Origin: Monoplex corrugatus
Lineage: Eukaryota > Mollusca > Gastropoda > Littorinimorpha > Ranellidae
Reading direction: 5' to 3'
DNA: 64,000 nucleotides
Assembly: GCA_030674185.1 (NCBI GenBank)
Contig: JAPXFY010000031.1
Coordinates: forward strand, 42,413,949-42,477,948
The notes beneath the pieces were generated by a model that was not told the origin of the DNA, did no database searches, and saw only the letters and a list, made by a program, of their open reading frames with translations. Below are positions 12,051 to 22,721 of this stretch, piece after piece. A program made the position numbers and the translations under genes. How positions within the stretch are numbered: position 1 is the stretch's first letter; the number at the start of each line of letters is the position of its first letter.

Positions 12051-12178
12051 CACCTTAAAGTCTAGATCCTTCTTTATACACTTACATTAACAAGGGCAAA
12101 CAATAGGCATATTCCTCTCTCTCTCTCTCTCATGCACACACACACACATACATACACAAACATTTACACACACACACA

Positions 12179-12240
<62 letters not shown>
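11936..12240. repeat. (GT)n, (CT)n and (CA)n microsatellites
   Basis: A GT tract at about 11951-12046 and a CA tract at about 12133-12240 point in opposite directions, separated by about 70 bases of ordinary sequence and a CT run. The two arms could base-pair into a long imperfect hairpin. Confidence 0.95.
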
Positions 12241-12242
<2 letters not shown>

Positions 12243-13000
12243 ACCAAAAGGGAGCAGATAGACATGAATTCATCGTAATAATAAGATACACTCCATTAAG
12301 TTGTGTTTACGCCTGTATTGCTAGTGAACATGTCTCTGGAATCACAAGGCAAGCTGTCGATAGTTTGCAGTCGTAGATTAACAAATAAATGCGTAACGAA
12401 GAAAATGAAAATGCAAGCTGGCGACACGTGTGCACTAAAATATATAAAACAAATCATATAGATAGATAAATAAGAAAATAAGAAAAACTGAGTTGCTGAT
12501 ACGTGCTCACTAAATAGATAAATGAATCCATAAATAGAAAAATAAAAACATTTCTGCTCATCTGTTCTTTTTTCTGATTTCATTTTCTATGCCACCTTAA
12601 CGGCTACAAAAACTTGCAGTTTTCATAATGCGATGATGATGATAGTGATAAGGATGATAATCATGATGCTATAGAGGTCCATCTAAGATTGAGACTACGT
12701 GACAGGGCTATACTTTAGGCTTACTGTCATAATATCTCCTGGCATCAACCATACCCAAGAAAAGCAGACACTGTGTTGTTGGTTCAGAAGATTTGAATAA
12801 CGCATCCATGAAGTGGGTGAGACTAAGCTGTTGTGTCCCAGTCTTCCCAATGAGAAAATAACAAATTTCATTCATCTGTTGGTATATTTACCAGTTCACA
12901 ATTTTACCTTTTTTTCATTCAGATCAGTTGTTTTAGACACTTTGGTCATGTTAGGTATGAGCTTAGGCATAAAGAGACTGATTAAAGAAGATCCTTACAC
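12241..13000. other. Unassigned AT-rich sequence
   Basis: Contains two diverged stretches rich in ATAGATAAATAAG between 12437 and 12550. No coding or splice signals stand out. Confidence 0.5.
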
Positions 13001-13030
13001 ACACCACACACACCACACACACACAACACA

Positions 13031-13077
<47 letters not shown>

Positions 13078-13097
13078 ATATATACATACATATATCT
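13001..13097. repeat. (ACACC)n and (AT)n simple repeat
   Basis: ACACACC repeats followed by an AT run with ATAC/ATGT variants. It ends exactly where the RTE fragment starts. Confidence 0.95.
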
Positions 13098-14222
13098 GTT
13101 AAGAATAATCATGATGAGGACAAGGATTAGAATCAAAAGAGAAATAGCAGAAGAACAGTGTGGATTTGTGGAAGGGAAGGGAACTATTAATGCCAACCAG
13201 CTAGAGAGACTCAATGTTGATGGAAAAGATCTACGAATAATCAGAAATATGTACTGGGAACAAACAGCTGCAATGAGAATAGAAAACAATATAAGCTCTT
13301 TCCAAAACATCAAAAGAGGAGTCAGACAGGGTTGTGTTTTGTCACCAGATCTGTTTTCACTTTACAGCCAAAACATCGTGAGAAACCTAAAGAAGACCCT
13401 GGATTAAAGGTTGGAGGAAAAATGATAAACAACATTCGATACGCAGATGACACTGTGCTAATTGCAGAAAATGAAAGGGACCTACAAAACCTTGTGAATA
13501 TACTAGAAATAGAAAGCAAAGGTAAGGGGTTGGAACTAAACAGCAGGAAGAGTGAAGTCATGGTGATCAGTAAAAAACATGAAATCCCCTTATGCAAAAT
13601 GACAGCAAATGGCACAACCTTGAGACAGGTTGATAAGTTTAAATACCTAGGAACGATCATTTCATCAGACGGCAGATGCATATCAGAAATAGCCAGCAGA
13701 ATTGGCCAAGCCAAAACAGCATTGAAGAAGATGAAAATCATTCTTACCAACAAATGCCTATCAATTAACATCAGGAAGAGAGTTCTTGAATGTTATATAG
13801 AACCAATACTGTTGTACGGTTGTTAGGCGTGGACAGGCAACAAGCAAAGCCAGAACAAGATTGAGGCAGCCGAGATGTGATTTCTAAGAAGAATGTTGAG
13901 AGTTCCATGGACAGCAAAGAAAACAAACAAACGAGACAGTCTTGATGGAGGCAGACACAAGAAGATCATTCATAAGGAAGATTAGGAAAAGACAGGCAAC
14001 ATTTATAGACCATTTTATGAGGAAAGTGGATTTGGAGCACCTGATCACAATGGGAAAGCTGGAGGGAAACAGAGCACCAGGTAGACCCAGGGAGAAAATA
14101 TTAGACGGACTTGCAGAGTGGCTGAAGACAAGGAGGGTGGAAGAGATGCTTGAGGCAACAAGAGATAGAGACAGATGGAAGTCCATGATCACCAACGCCA
14201 TGCTGCATGGCACCTGATGATG
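13098..14222 (+). mobile_element. BovB-like RTE LINE, 3' half with motif A deleted
   Basis: The + strand reads RT fingers (IAEEQCGFVEGKGT, near 13144), then motif B (GVRQGCVLSPDLF, near 13319), motif C (RYADDTVLI, near 13439), thumb (KFKYLGTIISSDG) and the long C-terminal tail up to NAMLHGT and a stop at about 14215, followed by TGATGATGATGA. Between GTIN and QLERLNVDGKD about 40 residues are missing compared with the related copy at 61620-61790; these include motif A with the first catalytic aspartate. There are further stops and frameshifts near 13407 and 13826. It cannot encode an active polymerase. Confidence 0.88.
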
Positions 14223-14228
14223 ATGATA

Positions 14229-14231
14229 TAT

Positions 14232-14317
<86 letters not shown>
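14229..14317. repeat. (GT)n microsatellite at an RTE 3' end
   Basis: Begins a few bases beyond the (TGA)n tail of the preceding RTE copy. Confidence 0.96.
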
Positions 14318-14580
14318 CTGGGACGAAAATGTGTGGTCATAATTTTCTCAGCTCATTAGTGCATGAATCTTTGCCAACAGTTACCAAAAATGTTGATTGT
14401 AGAGGAGTCACAAAGGTGTAAGTCTGAAACGTAATGCAACAAGACAAAGGTGATAAACGATAAAAAGAAACTAGTGTCTGAAGTCAGCAATTTTTAAGGA
14501 AGGTGTGTAAACAGATCTGTCATCGCTCTTATGACAATTACCATGCCCTCGATACATGTCAAGTCTTATGTCAATCAACG

Positions 14581-14772
14581 CTTCTTCAAGATCAAAGAGA
14601 CATTCTAGATCATCTTTGCCTTGAAGTGTTGTTTGACAGAAAACTTCTTAAAGATCAAAGAGTTCATCTGTGGCTTGAAGTGTTATTTCACAATAAGCTT
14701 CTTCAAGAACAAAGAGACTGATATTCTACATCGTCTGTGGCTTGAAGTGTTATTTCATAGAAAACTTCTTAC
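14581..14772. repeat. Three-copy tandem repeat of about 54-67 bp
   Basis: Each copy starts CTTCTTMAAGAWCAAAGAG and ends with the stretch around TTGAAGTGTTATTTCA. Copies start near 14581, 14644 and 14698, and a fourth partial copy starts near 14765. Length differences are internal. Confidence 0.8.
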
Positions 14773-14789
14773 GCAGTTAACACATCGGT

Positions 14790-15245
14790 CTGTGCCTTTG
14801 TTCTGTCCAAATTGGGTTATTGCAGTTCTCTCCCTTCTGACATCCCATAATACATTCTTGGCAAACTGCAGAAGGTTTAAAATTCTGTTGCAAAACTCGT
14901 TCTGAAGGCTCACAAACATGATCATTCTCATCCCCCTCTGTACCAACTTCTCCAGCTCCCAGCCTAAGCACAGGTACTCAACTAGGTGTTACAAGTTCTT
15001 CATTGAATACACTCCTGCTTATATTTTTCCTCACAATTTGTACTCCTTTTAGATAGCTCCAGCCATCACCAGATAATGTGTTCTCTGCGTTTCTCATGTA
15101 AGACTGACTTGGCAAATCTTCATCTTTTTCTGTGCACCACAACAATACAACCCACTGTCCTCAGAGATACTCGTCATTTGCAAACTCCGTCGTCGTTTCA
15201 GAGTTCTATCAATTTCCTTCTACTGACACCTATTGGCCTCACTGT
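14790..15245 (+). mobile_element. L2/CR1-like LINE relic (RT C-terminal region)
   Basis: The + strand reads KLGYCSSLPSDIP, GKLQKV, then KLVLKAHKHDHSHPPLYQL, the C-terminal region of L2/CR1-like polymerases that typically reads DYCNSLLSGIP and AARLVLKxxKxxH. It later reads CSLRFSCKTDLANLHLFL. Several stops and shifts. It is a different subfamily from the element at 15912-18906. Confidence 0.65.
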
Positions 15246-15829
15246 CTTTATACTCTGCTGTAGTGGTATGACTGCGTGTGTCAGATCATGTTATTAGTGT
15301 ATGTTTTCATCGACATGTTTGCAAGCTTTGCATTGTATGAGTCTCTATATAGATGTTTGTCTGCACGTGCGTGTCTATGTACATGCGTGCATATCACTGT
15401 ATGTGTGTGTGCGTGTGTCTGTGAGTGGGTGTATGACTACGTATTCGTATGGAAGTGTTCTCGTGTCATAGGCATATGATGCTGTTGTTTTTTCGTTCTA
15501 GTCATATCATGCTTATATAACTGACTGATTGCTGACTTCCAGTTCTATGCATAATGTCTTTATTCTGTAATGTGCTAAGCGCATCAAATGTTTGCTTCAG
15601 GATACTGGATTTTATATATCTTCATTTCTCTTCGTAATAAGTAGCAGAATTTTATAACATCAGATACATTCCATCCATGAGCCATTTTGCTTTGCTTTTG
15701 TTTTTTGCTGCCTCATCATGTGCATTGGTTTTGTGTCCTTATGTCCCATTTATTTCTGCTCTCTTACACAGCTCCACACCCACCAAAAGCCTGAAGTCAC
15801 ACATTCCCAAGAAACGTTGCTTCATTCCC
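15246..15829. other. Unassigned sequence
   Basis: Moderately AT-rich with GTGT-rich parts at 15360-15430. No supported feature. Confidence 0.5.
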
Positions 15830-15880
15830 ATCTATCTATCTATCTATCTATCTATCTCCCTGTCTGTCTATCTATCTACA
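15826..15880. repeat. (CTAT)n microsatellite
   Basis: CTAT units with a central CTGTCTGT interruption. Confidence 0.95.
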
Positions 15881-16043
15881 GTGGAATGTACAGATCATTG
15901 CTTCTTTCAGTAACATAATAATAATAATAATAATTACAATATTTATATAGCGCAAAATCTTGATAAAATCAAATCTAAGCGCTGAAACACACACACACGC
16001 ACGCACGCACACACACGCACGCACGCACGCACACACACGCACC

Positions 16044-16102
<59 letters not shown>

Positions 16103-16232
16103 CTATAAATGGGGAGAAAGAATAAAAACAATGGAAAATTATAGAGAGCATATTATATACAATTATATATTGCAATGTGATTCCACACCGAGTGGAGACA
16201 GGCTGCAGAGGGGATTGAGTGAGGTCAGGATT

Positions 16233-17982
16233 TTATGCAGAGGAGAAAAGGTGAGTTTTGAGAGCGGACTTGAAGGAGACAAAAGTAGGTTGCTGACGGA
16301 CTGAGAGAGGAAGTTTGTTCCAGGAGAGTGGACCAGAAACAGAGAAGGCTCGTGGACCATAGGTATTGAGCTTAGTGCGTGGAAAGCGAAAAGTCAGAGG
16401 ATCGGAGGCAGAGTGGAGGGTACGTGAGGGAACATAGATCTCAAGTAGGCTTGACAGGTAATCGGGGGCTGCGTTATTGAGGCTTTTGTAGCACATGGTG
16501 TCTAGTTTGTACTGTATGCGCTTTGATACAGGGAGCCAGTGAAGTTGTGCCAGGAGAGGAGATATGTGGTCAGCTTTTTTCTTTTTGAGTACAAGGCGTG
16601 CAGCATTGTTTTGAATGCGCTGTAGGATGTGAGTTGTGGAGGCAGGAAGACCGGACAGGAGTGAATTGCAATAGTCAATGCGAGACATTATGAAGGAGAG
16701 AACGAGTTTTGCAGTTGTTTCCACAGAGAGATACTTCCTGATCAGGCTTATACGATGGAGGTGATATTAGCAAGATCTGGCAGTTTGAGAAACAAAGTTG
16801 TTCATGGAGAGGGTAGAGTCAATGCAGACACCAAGGTTTTTAGCTGAATCAGAAATTGGGACTGATGTGTTACATAATGGGAGAGAAAGAGGAGGCAGCT
16901 GAGAAAGTTTTGACGGGTGCCAATGAGGATAGCTTCTGTCTTGTCATCATTTAGCTGAACTTTGTTGTATGTCATCCAATTTTTAATGTCCGAGTAACAC
17001 TCAGTGGTGCGAGTCAGGAGGCGCTGTATATTGTCAGGCGAGTCACTGTCTTGGAGTTGGGTGTCATCAGCATAGAAGTGGTGTTTTATAGAGTGGGAGT
17101 TGATGATGGTGGACAGGGGGGAGGTGTAAAGAGTGAAAAGAACAGGGCCAAGGACAGATCCTTGTGGAACACCACAGGTCAGGTATGCAGGTTGAGAGTA
17201 AGTGCCATTGATGAGAACAGTTTGTTTTCTGTTTGATAGATATGAAGTGAACCAGGAGAGAGCAATGTCAGAGATGCCAAAAGTATGATGAAGTCTAGAA
17301 AGGAGAATACCATGATCAATGGTATCAAAGGCTGCAGACAGATCAAGGAGTGTGAGGAGAGAGACTTTGCCAGTATCAGTTGCAAGGAGGAGATTGTTGA
17401 GAATGTGTAGCAAGGCAGTTTCAGTGCTATGGCACTGGCGGTAGGCTGACTGGAAAGGATTGAGGAGATTGTTGGCAGACAGGTGAGAGTTGAGTTGGTT
17501 GAGGACAATTTTTTCAAGCAGTTTTGACAAGAAAGAGAGATTAGAGATAGGCCGGTAATTTTTCAGTTCATTTGGGTCTAAATTGTATTTTTTGAGGAGA
17601 GGGTGAACAATAGCAGACTTGAAAGAATCTGGGACAGTTCCAGTTTGAAGAAAGTGTTGATGATGTCAGTGATGAATGGGAGGAGCGTAGGGAGACAGTC
17701 AGAGTAGAGAGAACCTGAAAGAGGATCCAGTTCGCAGGTTTTGAACGACATGGATCTGATTGTGTTGAGAATTTCTTCTTGTGAGACTGGGGTAAAAGTA
17801 GTAAGAGGTGTGCCAGAGAAGGAAGGGTCAGGTGGGCATGGTTGACAGGGTGTCCTGTCAAGCCTGTCACGAAGAGTTTGTATTTTGGTGGTGAAATACT
17901 TGGAGAATACAGATGGGAGTTCTTCATTTGTGTGTTTTGTTGGGAGAGGTAAATCTTTTCGTGTGCCAAGGAGATGATTCAT
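16233..17982 (-). pseudogene. L2-like LINE reverse transcriptase, frameshifted
   Basis: Pieces in three frames join into one polymerase. 17982-17578 gives the linker (FSGTPLTTFTPVSQEEI). 17530-16802 gives the core: fingers (LLEKIVLNQLNSHL), motif A (LLDLSAAFDTIDHGI), motif B (CGVPQGSVLGPVLF) and motif C (HFYADDTQL). 16724-16233 gives the C-terminal region (SRIDYCNSLLSGLPAST). Frame changes occur near 17550 and near 16800; otherwise the sequence is open with catalytic residues kept. The protein would copy LINE RNA at its target site. It is inactive as it stands unless the shifts are sequencing errors. Confidence 0.88.
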
Positions 17983-18014
17983 GGTTGTAAAGAGTTCTTT
18001 TGAAGAAGAGGCAT

Positions 18015-18906
18015 TCAGGATTTTGGTTTGGAAATAGCTTGTTTTTGCAGATGCAATGAGGGTGGATACTTTTGTTTTAGAGGCTTGGAAAAGTTGCCTA
18101 TGTACAGTGAGTTTGGATTTGCGCCAGCGGCGCTCTGCTCTGCTCTGCGGCGGGCACGTTTTGCACAGGCAATCTCATGAGTGAGCCAGGGGGTAGGGGG
18201 GTGGTCAGGTAAAAGACGGGTTGTGGCTGGAGCATGAGTGTCCAGAAGATGGTGGAGAGTAGTATAGAATTCATCGGCAAGGTTATGTGACTTTTCAGAA
18301 AGGAGACGGAAAGCATCAGATGAAAATGTGGAGAGGTCGATAGATTTGAGATTGCGTTGAGTCACTGTGCGCATGGTACGGGAAGGAGGAGGAATGTCAA
18401 GAGAACAGAGAATTGCAGAGTGGTCAGATGGAAGGGCTGAAGTTAGACGGGTAGAAAGAACTAAGCAGTTATCAGTAGCTGAATTGTGGTGATCACGAGA
18501 AATGATCCAGTCAAGAATGTGACCTTTTTGATGGGTTGGTTCAGAAATGTGTTGAGTCATATTGTGATTGGACAGAGAGTTGATGATATGTCTTGTGTCA
18601 TAACGGTGAGTGTTGTCATAGTGGACATTGATGTCACCTAGAATGATGAGAAGTTGATCAAAGTCAGAGAGAAACATGGATGTGGTGAGCTTGTTGGCAG
18701 AGCTAGGTGGAGGTCGATAGACACAGGAGAAGGTGATGGGGTGAGGGGTGGATTGGAAGGATACTTCAACGTGCTCGAAAGAAGGATGGGAGAAAGGCAG
18801 AGACTGCGAGAAAGACAGGCGGGAATGGAGTGAGTCGTTGTAGAGGATGGCGATACCACCACCTCGGGATGGGCGATGGAAAGAAGCAAGCCTGTAACCA
18901 CTCGGA
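18015..18906 (-). pseudogene. L2-like LINE apurinic endonuclease domain, 5'-truncated
   Basis: The open frame contains RGGGIAILYND, CVYRPPPSS, ILGDINVHYDN (the Gly-Asp-x-Asn motif) and LPSDHSAI (the Ser-Asp-His catalytic motif), in the order expected for LINE endonucleases that nick the insertion target. The N-terminal start of the domain is missing: upstream of about 18906 the frame runs into a second copy of a downstream segment. A frameshift near 18040-18090 separates it from the polymerase part. Confidence 0.85.
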
Positions 18907-19022
18907 GTGAGATTGCGTCGAGTCACTGTGCGCATGGTACGGGAAGGAAGAGGAATGTCAAGAGAACAGAGAATTGCAGAGTGGTCAGATGGAAGGGCTG
19001 AAGTTAGACGGGTAGAAAGAAC
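18907..19022 (-). repeat. Second copy of an internal L2-like LINE segment
   Basis: About 116 bases nearly identical to 18347-18462 (end of the endonuclease around SDHSAI), placed upstream of the truncated LINE in the same orientation. It joins the LINE to the gypsy relic. Confidence 0.85.
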
Positions 19023-19795
19023 GAACAGATCTTTCTGCTTCTCTATTCCCCAGTGGGTGTAATGAACTACTGTTCAAGTGAGTGAAACAATAAAGCTTTG
19101 CAAACTTGACAAAATCCCAAGGATTAAATTCTGGCCCATTGTCTGAGGCTACTACTAGAGAGATGCTTTGAAGATCAAAAACCGCTTTGATGTGTTCAAT
19201 GACAGCAGGGGAGATTGTCTCTTTCAGATGAGCAGTCTCAGTCCATCTGGAAACGTGGTCTGCAATCAATAGATAGGAGTGGCCTTTCCATTTAGAGAGA
19301 TCCATTTGTACTCTTTGCCGAGGACAGCCAGGTCTCCTTGCTGGTTGTAGTGGCTCAGGATGGAGAACTTTCTTTTTCATAGATGGGGCAGCTTGAAATG
19401 TTTTTCTCAATCTGCTCTGATAAACCTGATCACAAAACAAACACAGTTCCTGTCTAATGTTTAGCATTTCACAACTCCTTGGTACCCTTCATGAAGACGC
19501 TGCAGAACATCTTCTTGCAATACGGAAGGAGTGACTATGCATATCTGAAACAGCAACAATCCATCTTCAACATCGCATACTGCCCAGTACGGTTTCATAG
19601 CTGCATCTTTCTTGGTTCTTTTTGGCCATTTTGGCTAAAGTGTTTGACTTGACTGCAGTCAATATGTTTGTCTTGTTTTTCCCTTATTTCCTGTAGTATT
19701 TCTGCACTTACAGGAAGTATGTCCAACACTGTGTTGACACACAGTTCAATCTCAGTTAGGCTAAAGAGCTTACCATTGGAGTAGTAGGTACACTG
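19023..19795 (-). mobile_element. Ty3/gypsy-type LTR retrotransposon relic (integrase region)
   Basis: On the minus strand the order is: RNase H-integrase linker (EILQEIREKQ, near 19690), integrase zinc-binding end (GLLL, then VLQRLHEGYQG, near 19500), a stop and frame change, then the catalytic core. The core shows the first aspartate in QMDLSKWKGHSYLLIADH (near 19310), the second in VVASDNGPEF (near 19145) and the glutamate in GNREAERSV (near 19045). All three D,D,E residues are present, but the element is only a fragment, with no LTRs, gag or polymerase seen. It most resembles integrases annotated as K02A2.6-like. Confidence 0.8.
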
Positions 19796-20059
19796 TAAAC
19801 ATGAATGGGCTTTTTAAGATTCCCAATGAACATAATATCAACATCTGTGGTCTATGAAATTAATGATGAAAATCTTATGAACAGTTGTAGTTTATAAAAT
19901 TGAAATAAATAAAACAGAATAAAACTTCATTTTCTCATGCCATGTTTCAGTGTCCAATTCACATAACGATGATATTTGTATGCGTGCAGGCCAGATATTA
20001 ATTCTGCCAACATGGAGGCACATGGTAAGGCTTGTAAACGTGGAACACACGTATGCAAA

Positions 20060-20063
<4 letters not shown>

Positions 20064-20145
<82 letters not shown>

Positions 20146-20146
20146 A
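20064..20146. repeat. (CA)n microsatellite
   Basis: About 40 CA units at the 3' edge of the L2-like relic to its right. Confidence 0.97.
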
Positions 20147-21667
20147 AAGCGCTCGCACACGGGAAAAAGATGGGTTGATGAAATCAGATTTAAAAGTAGA
20201 AAGGGTATTAGACGAAGGCAGAGTGGAAATCTGTTCCACGCAGATGGTCCAGAAACAGCGAAAGAGCGCTGGCCAATATCTGATAATTTAACTCCAGGAA
20301 CCTGAAGGTAGAGAATATCTGAAGCTGAGTGCAATTGGGCGCATTGCTGTCACAAAGAAAGGATGGAGCAGATTGATGAATAGATTTATATTCAAGGCAT
20401 CCAGCTTACATATATTCTGTTCTATTTAAAAGAGGCAATCAGTGCAGAGAGCGAAGGAGAGGACTGACATGCTCGAACTTTTTTCTTTCCGAGGACAAGA
20501 CGAGCAGCTGTGTTTTGTGTGCACTGCAGACAGAGGAGAGAAGAAACTGGTAGGCCAGAAAGGAGAGCAGTACTCAAGACGTGACCATACGAATGTCACA
20601 ATCGTAGATGCAACCTTAGTTGAAAGGTATTTTCGAACGTAACCAATGCGCCGAATCTAATAAAAACACGATTGGCAGGTCTGGATGAGAATCTTCTGCA
20701 CAGAATGAGTGTTGTCCAGGCTCACACCCAGGTTCTTATAAGAAAGAGATTATGTTGTCACCTAGTTGGATGGTATTTACGATCAAAGAGGCAAGTTTGT
20801 TTTTGGTGCATACAAGGATGGCGTCGATTTTTATCACCGTTGTAGTGTATTCATTGTCATCAAGTTCTGAATATCAGCGTATCAGCTGGATGCTTCTGAG
20901 ATAAGAGAAGTGATCTTTTCAGGGGTCATGTTGTTGTGAATCATCCGCATAAAAACGATGTTTCATGTCATGCTGATCGAGGCTGGTTAACTAAGAGTGA
21001 GGTATGAAAGATGAACAGGACAGGCCCTAGCAAGGAACCCTGAGGAACTCGGCTAGAAAGCCTAACAGGCTCAGGTTGACAAGAACTGACCAAAAGAGAT
21101 ATGTGGAGAACCAAAGAAGGAGCAGTGCCATGAATTCCAAAAGTATGTTCAAGATGAGATAAAAGATGAAGTGTTCAATGGTATATAACAGCAGACAGGT
21201 AGAGGAATGTTAGGAATTAAAATTTACCAGCATCAGAAGCAAGAAAAAGTTCGCTAAGACAAGAGCTGTTCCTGCACAGTGGTTTGCTCAATAGGCAGAC
21301 TGGTAAGAATGCTGCAGATGATTTAAGGAGAGATGGTCATTCAGTTGTTTCAGCACCACTTTCTCAAGGAGCTTGGAGGGAAATGGGAGATTTGATATCA
21401 GTCTATAAGTTTTCAGTTCATTGGGATCGAGATTATTTTTCTTGAGAAGTGGACAGTCGAGAGCAGTTTTGAAAGCAGATGGGAAAACTCCCAAGACCAA
21501 AGAAGAATTGATGATTGATGGAAGAAGTTGCTTGTAACTTTGTGAAAAGAGAGAGAGAGGCCAGACTGGGATAAGGTTTGCAAGAAACATATTTATTGAG
21601 GATCACTGAGATCTCAGCCTCAGACACTGGCTGGAGAAAGAGGAGAGGAGTGCCAGTAAATGGTCGG

Positions 21668-21668
<1 letters not shown>
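20147..21668 (-). mobile_element. Second L2-like LINE relic
   Basis: The minus strand reads, from right to left: FTGTPLLFLQPVSEAEI (near 21640), PNELKTYRLISNLPFPSKLLEKVVLKQL (as separate blocks, 21288-21590), QGSLLGPVLF (motif B region, near 21020), then ALLSGLPVSSL (near 20540) and the tail with SASDILYLQVPGVKLSD (near 20310). Each matches the order of the better copy at 15912-18906, with more stops. It is bounded on both sides by CA repeats. Confidence 0.8.
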
Positions 21669-21761
<93 letters not shown>

Positions 21762-21870
21762 CACACACTCACAGGTACACACACTCACACAGACAGGATA
21801 GATTGATGGACAGATAGACAAACAGAGAGAGATAGAATGACAGATAGATAGATAGATACCTATATTAGAT
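21669..21870. repeat. (CA)n followed by GATA/GACA repeats
   Basis: A 90-base CA tract, then mixed CACT/CAGA and a GATA run to about 21870. Confidence 0.95.
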
Positions 21871-22108
21871 AAATAGATAGATGGGGGGAATGATACGACG
21901 TTTTGTGGGAATGATTTCCTTTGTGGTGGGTGGGGCATTAATGGAGAAAAAAGGTTATGGGAATGTTGATCTTTGTTTTTCTTTTCTTATTTTTTCTTTT
22001 GGATGGGGGGTGGGGGGGCGATTGAGTGATGTTGGGGGTGGTGGAGGAGAAATAGTGGAGAGGAAACAATGACTTGGTCAGAGGAGGAACAAGAAGAAAT
22101 GATCGGCA
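21871..22108. other. G-rich unassigned sequence
   Basis: Contains G runs at 22006-22018 and 22035-22046 that could form G-quadruplex structures. No supported gene. Confidence 0.4.
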
Positions 22109-22113
22109 AACCA

Positions 22114-22220
22114 CGTTTGGCCTGATTTCGTTTCGGCCTGATCACGTTTCACCTCAGATCGTTTTGCCTATGTCGTTTTGCCCAGATTTTTCAAGACCTC
22201 AGTACTCTTGTCGTTTCGTC
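22114..22220. repeat. Degenerate 15-bp repeat (CGTTTYGCC)
   Basis: Cores CGTTTGGCC, CGTTTCGGCC, CGTTTCACC, CGTTTTGCC and CGTTTTGCCC start at 22114, 22129, 22145, 22160 and 22174. A further CGTTTCGTCC is at 22212. Spacing is 14-16 bases. Confidence 0.7.
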
Positions 22221-22324
22221 CAGAGTGTTGTTAGCAAAATCAGCGCAACTCGAAATTGTGAACTATCCTTCAGAAATGAAGTGAAACCCATCAGAAATGA
22301 CTTTCAAAAACGACAACGTTCAAG

Positions 22325-22493
22325 ATGTGCGTAGAAGCTGCAAAGATCCAAACATTAGGCGACACGAAGTTAAAGCTTGGCGAATCGTGTGGCATATCAA
22401 ATGATAACTTCAGTAGTGGCGGTGATTGTGTTCAGTGGGCTGTAAAAGGGTTGCAGGAACTAAGGACTTTGGGAAGTAGTGGGGGGTGGGTGG
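22325..22493 (+). CDS. Possible upstream exon of the host gene
   Basis: An ATG with adenine at -3 opens a frame of 56 codons (MCVEAAKIQ to LGSSGGW) that reaches a GTGAGG donor at 22494. It leaves one base over, which is the phase the confirmed-looking next exon at 22634 needs (that exon starts with two bases of a codon). A second donor at 22500 gives the same phase. The intron would be only 140 bases and G-rich. Coding character is moderate and no homolog is recognised, so this may be a chance frame. Confidence 0.25.
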
Positions 22494-22633
22494 GTGAGGG
22501 TAGTGCAAAGACAATGACTTGATTAGTAGTGCAGGAGTTAAGGAGGAAGGATTTGCCCTGGTTGGGTGGGGGGGGGGGGGGGGCCAGCAAAATGAAATGA
22601 AAAAACAAAAATCAAGAGAAATAAATTTTGCAG

Positions 22634-22721
22634 TGAATGTATCGACCAATGTGACTGACACGGAACTGACTATCGTGTATGAAGCAGACGGCGTCAAAAA
22701 ACCAAGCGTCTCCTGGAATGG
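22634..22721 (+). CDS. Host gene exon A (internal), unknown secreted-type protein
   Basis: The acceptor TTTTGCAG ends at 22633 and the donor GTAAGT starts at 22722. Of the three frames only one is open: two leading bases, 28 codons (reading NVSTNVTDTELTIVYEADG and ending in SVSWN), and two trailing bases. It holds two N-glycosylation sequons (N-V-S and N-V-T), and a third (N-G-T) forms across the junction with exon B, pointing to an extracellular or secretory-pathway protein. Composition is more balanced than its AT-rich surroundings. The polypyrimidine tract is weak. I do not recognise the family. Confidence 0.62.

Larger units (their letters stand above)
15912..18906 (-). mobile_element. 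L2-like LINE, almost full coding region
   Basis: Minus-strand LINE. Its 3' end is at about 15912, with an (ATT)n tail preceded by the AGCGCT...TATATAAATATTGTAATT block that recurs in the copies at 29481 and 55520. A CA/GT tract (15987-16100) lies inside the 3' untranslated region. Upstream come the RT C-terminus (16233-16724), RT core (16802-17530), linker (17578-17982) and endonuclease (18015-18906). The 5' end stops inside the endonuclease, where a second piece of the same family begins (18907-19022). No ORF1 is visible. Confidence 0.9.
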
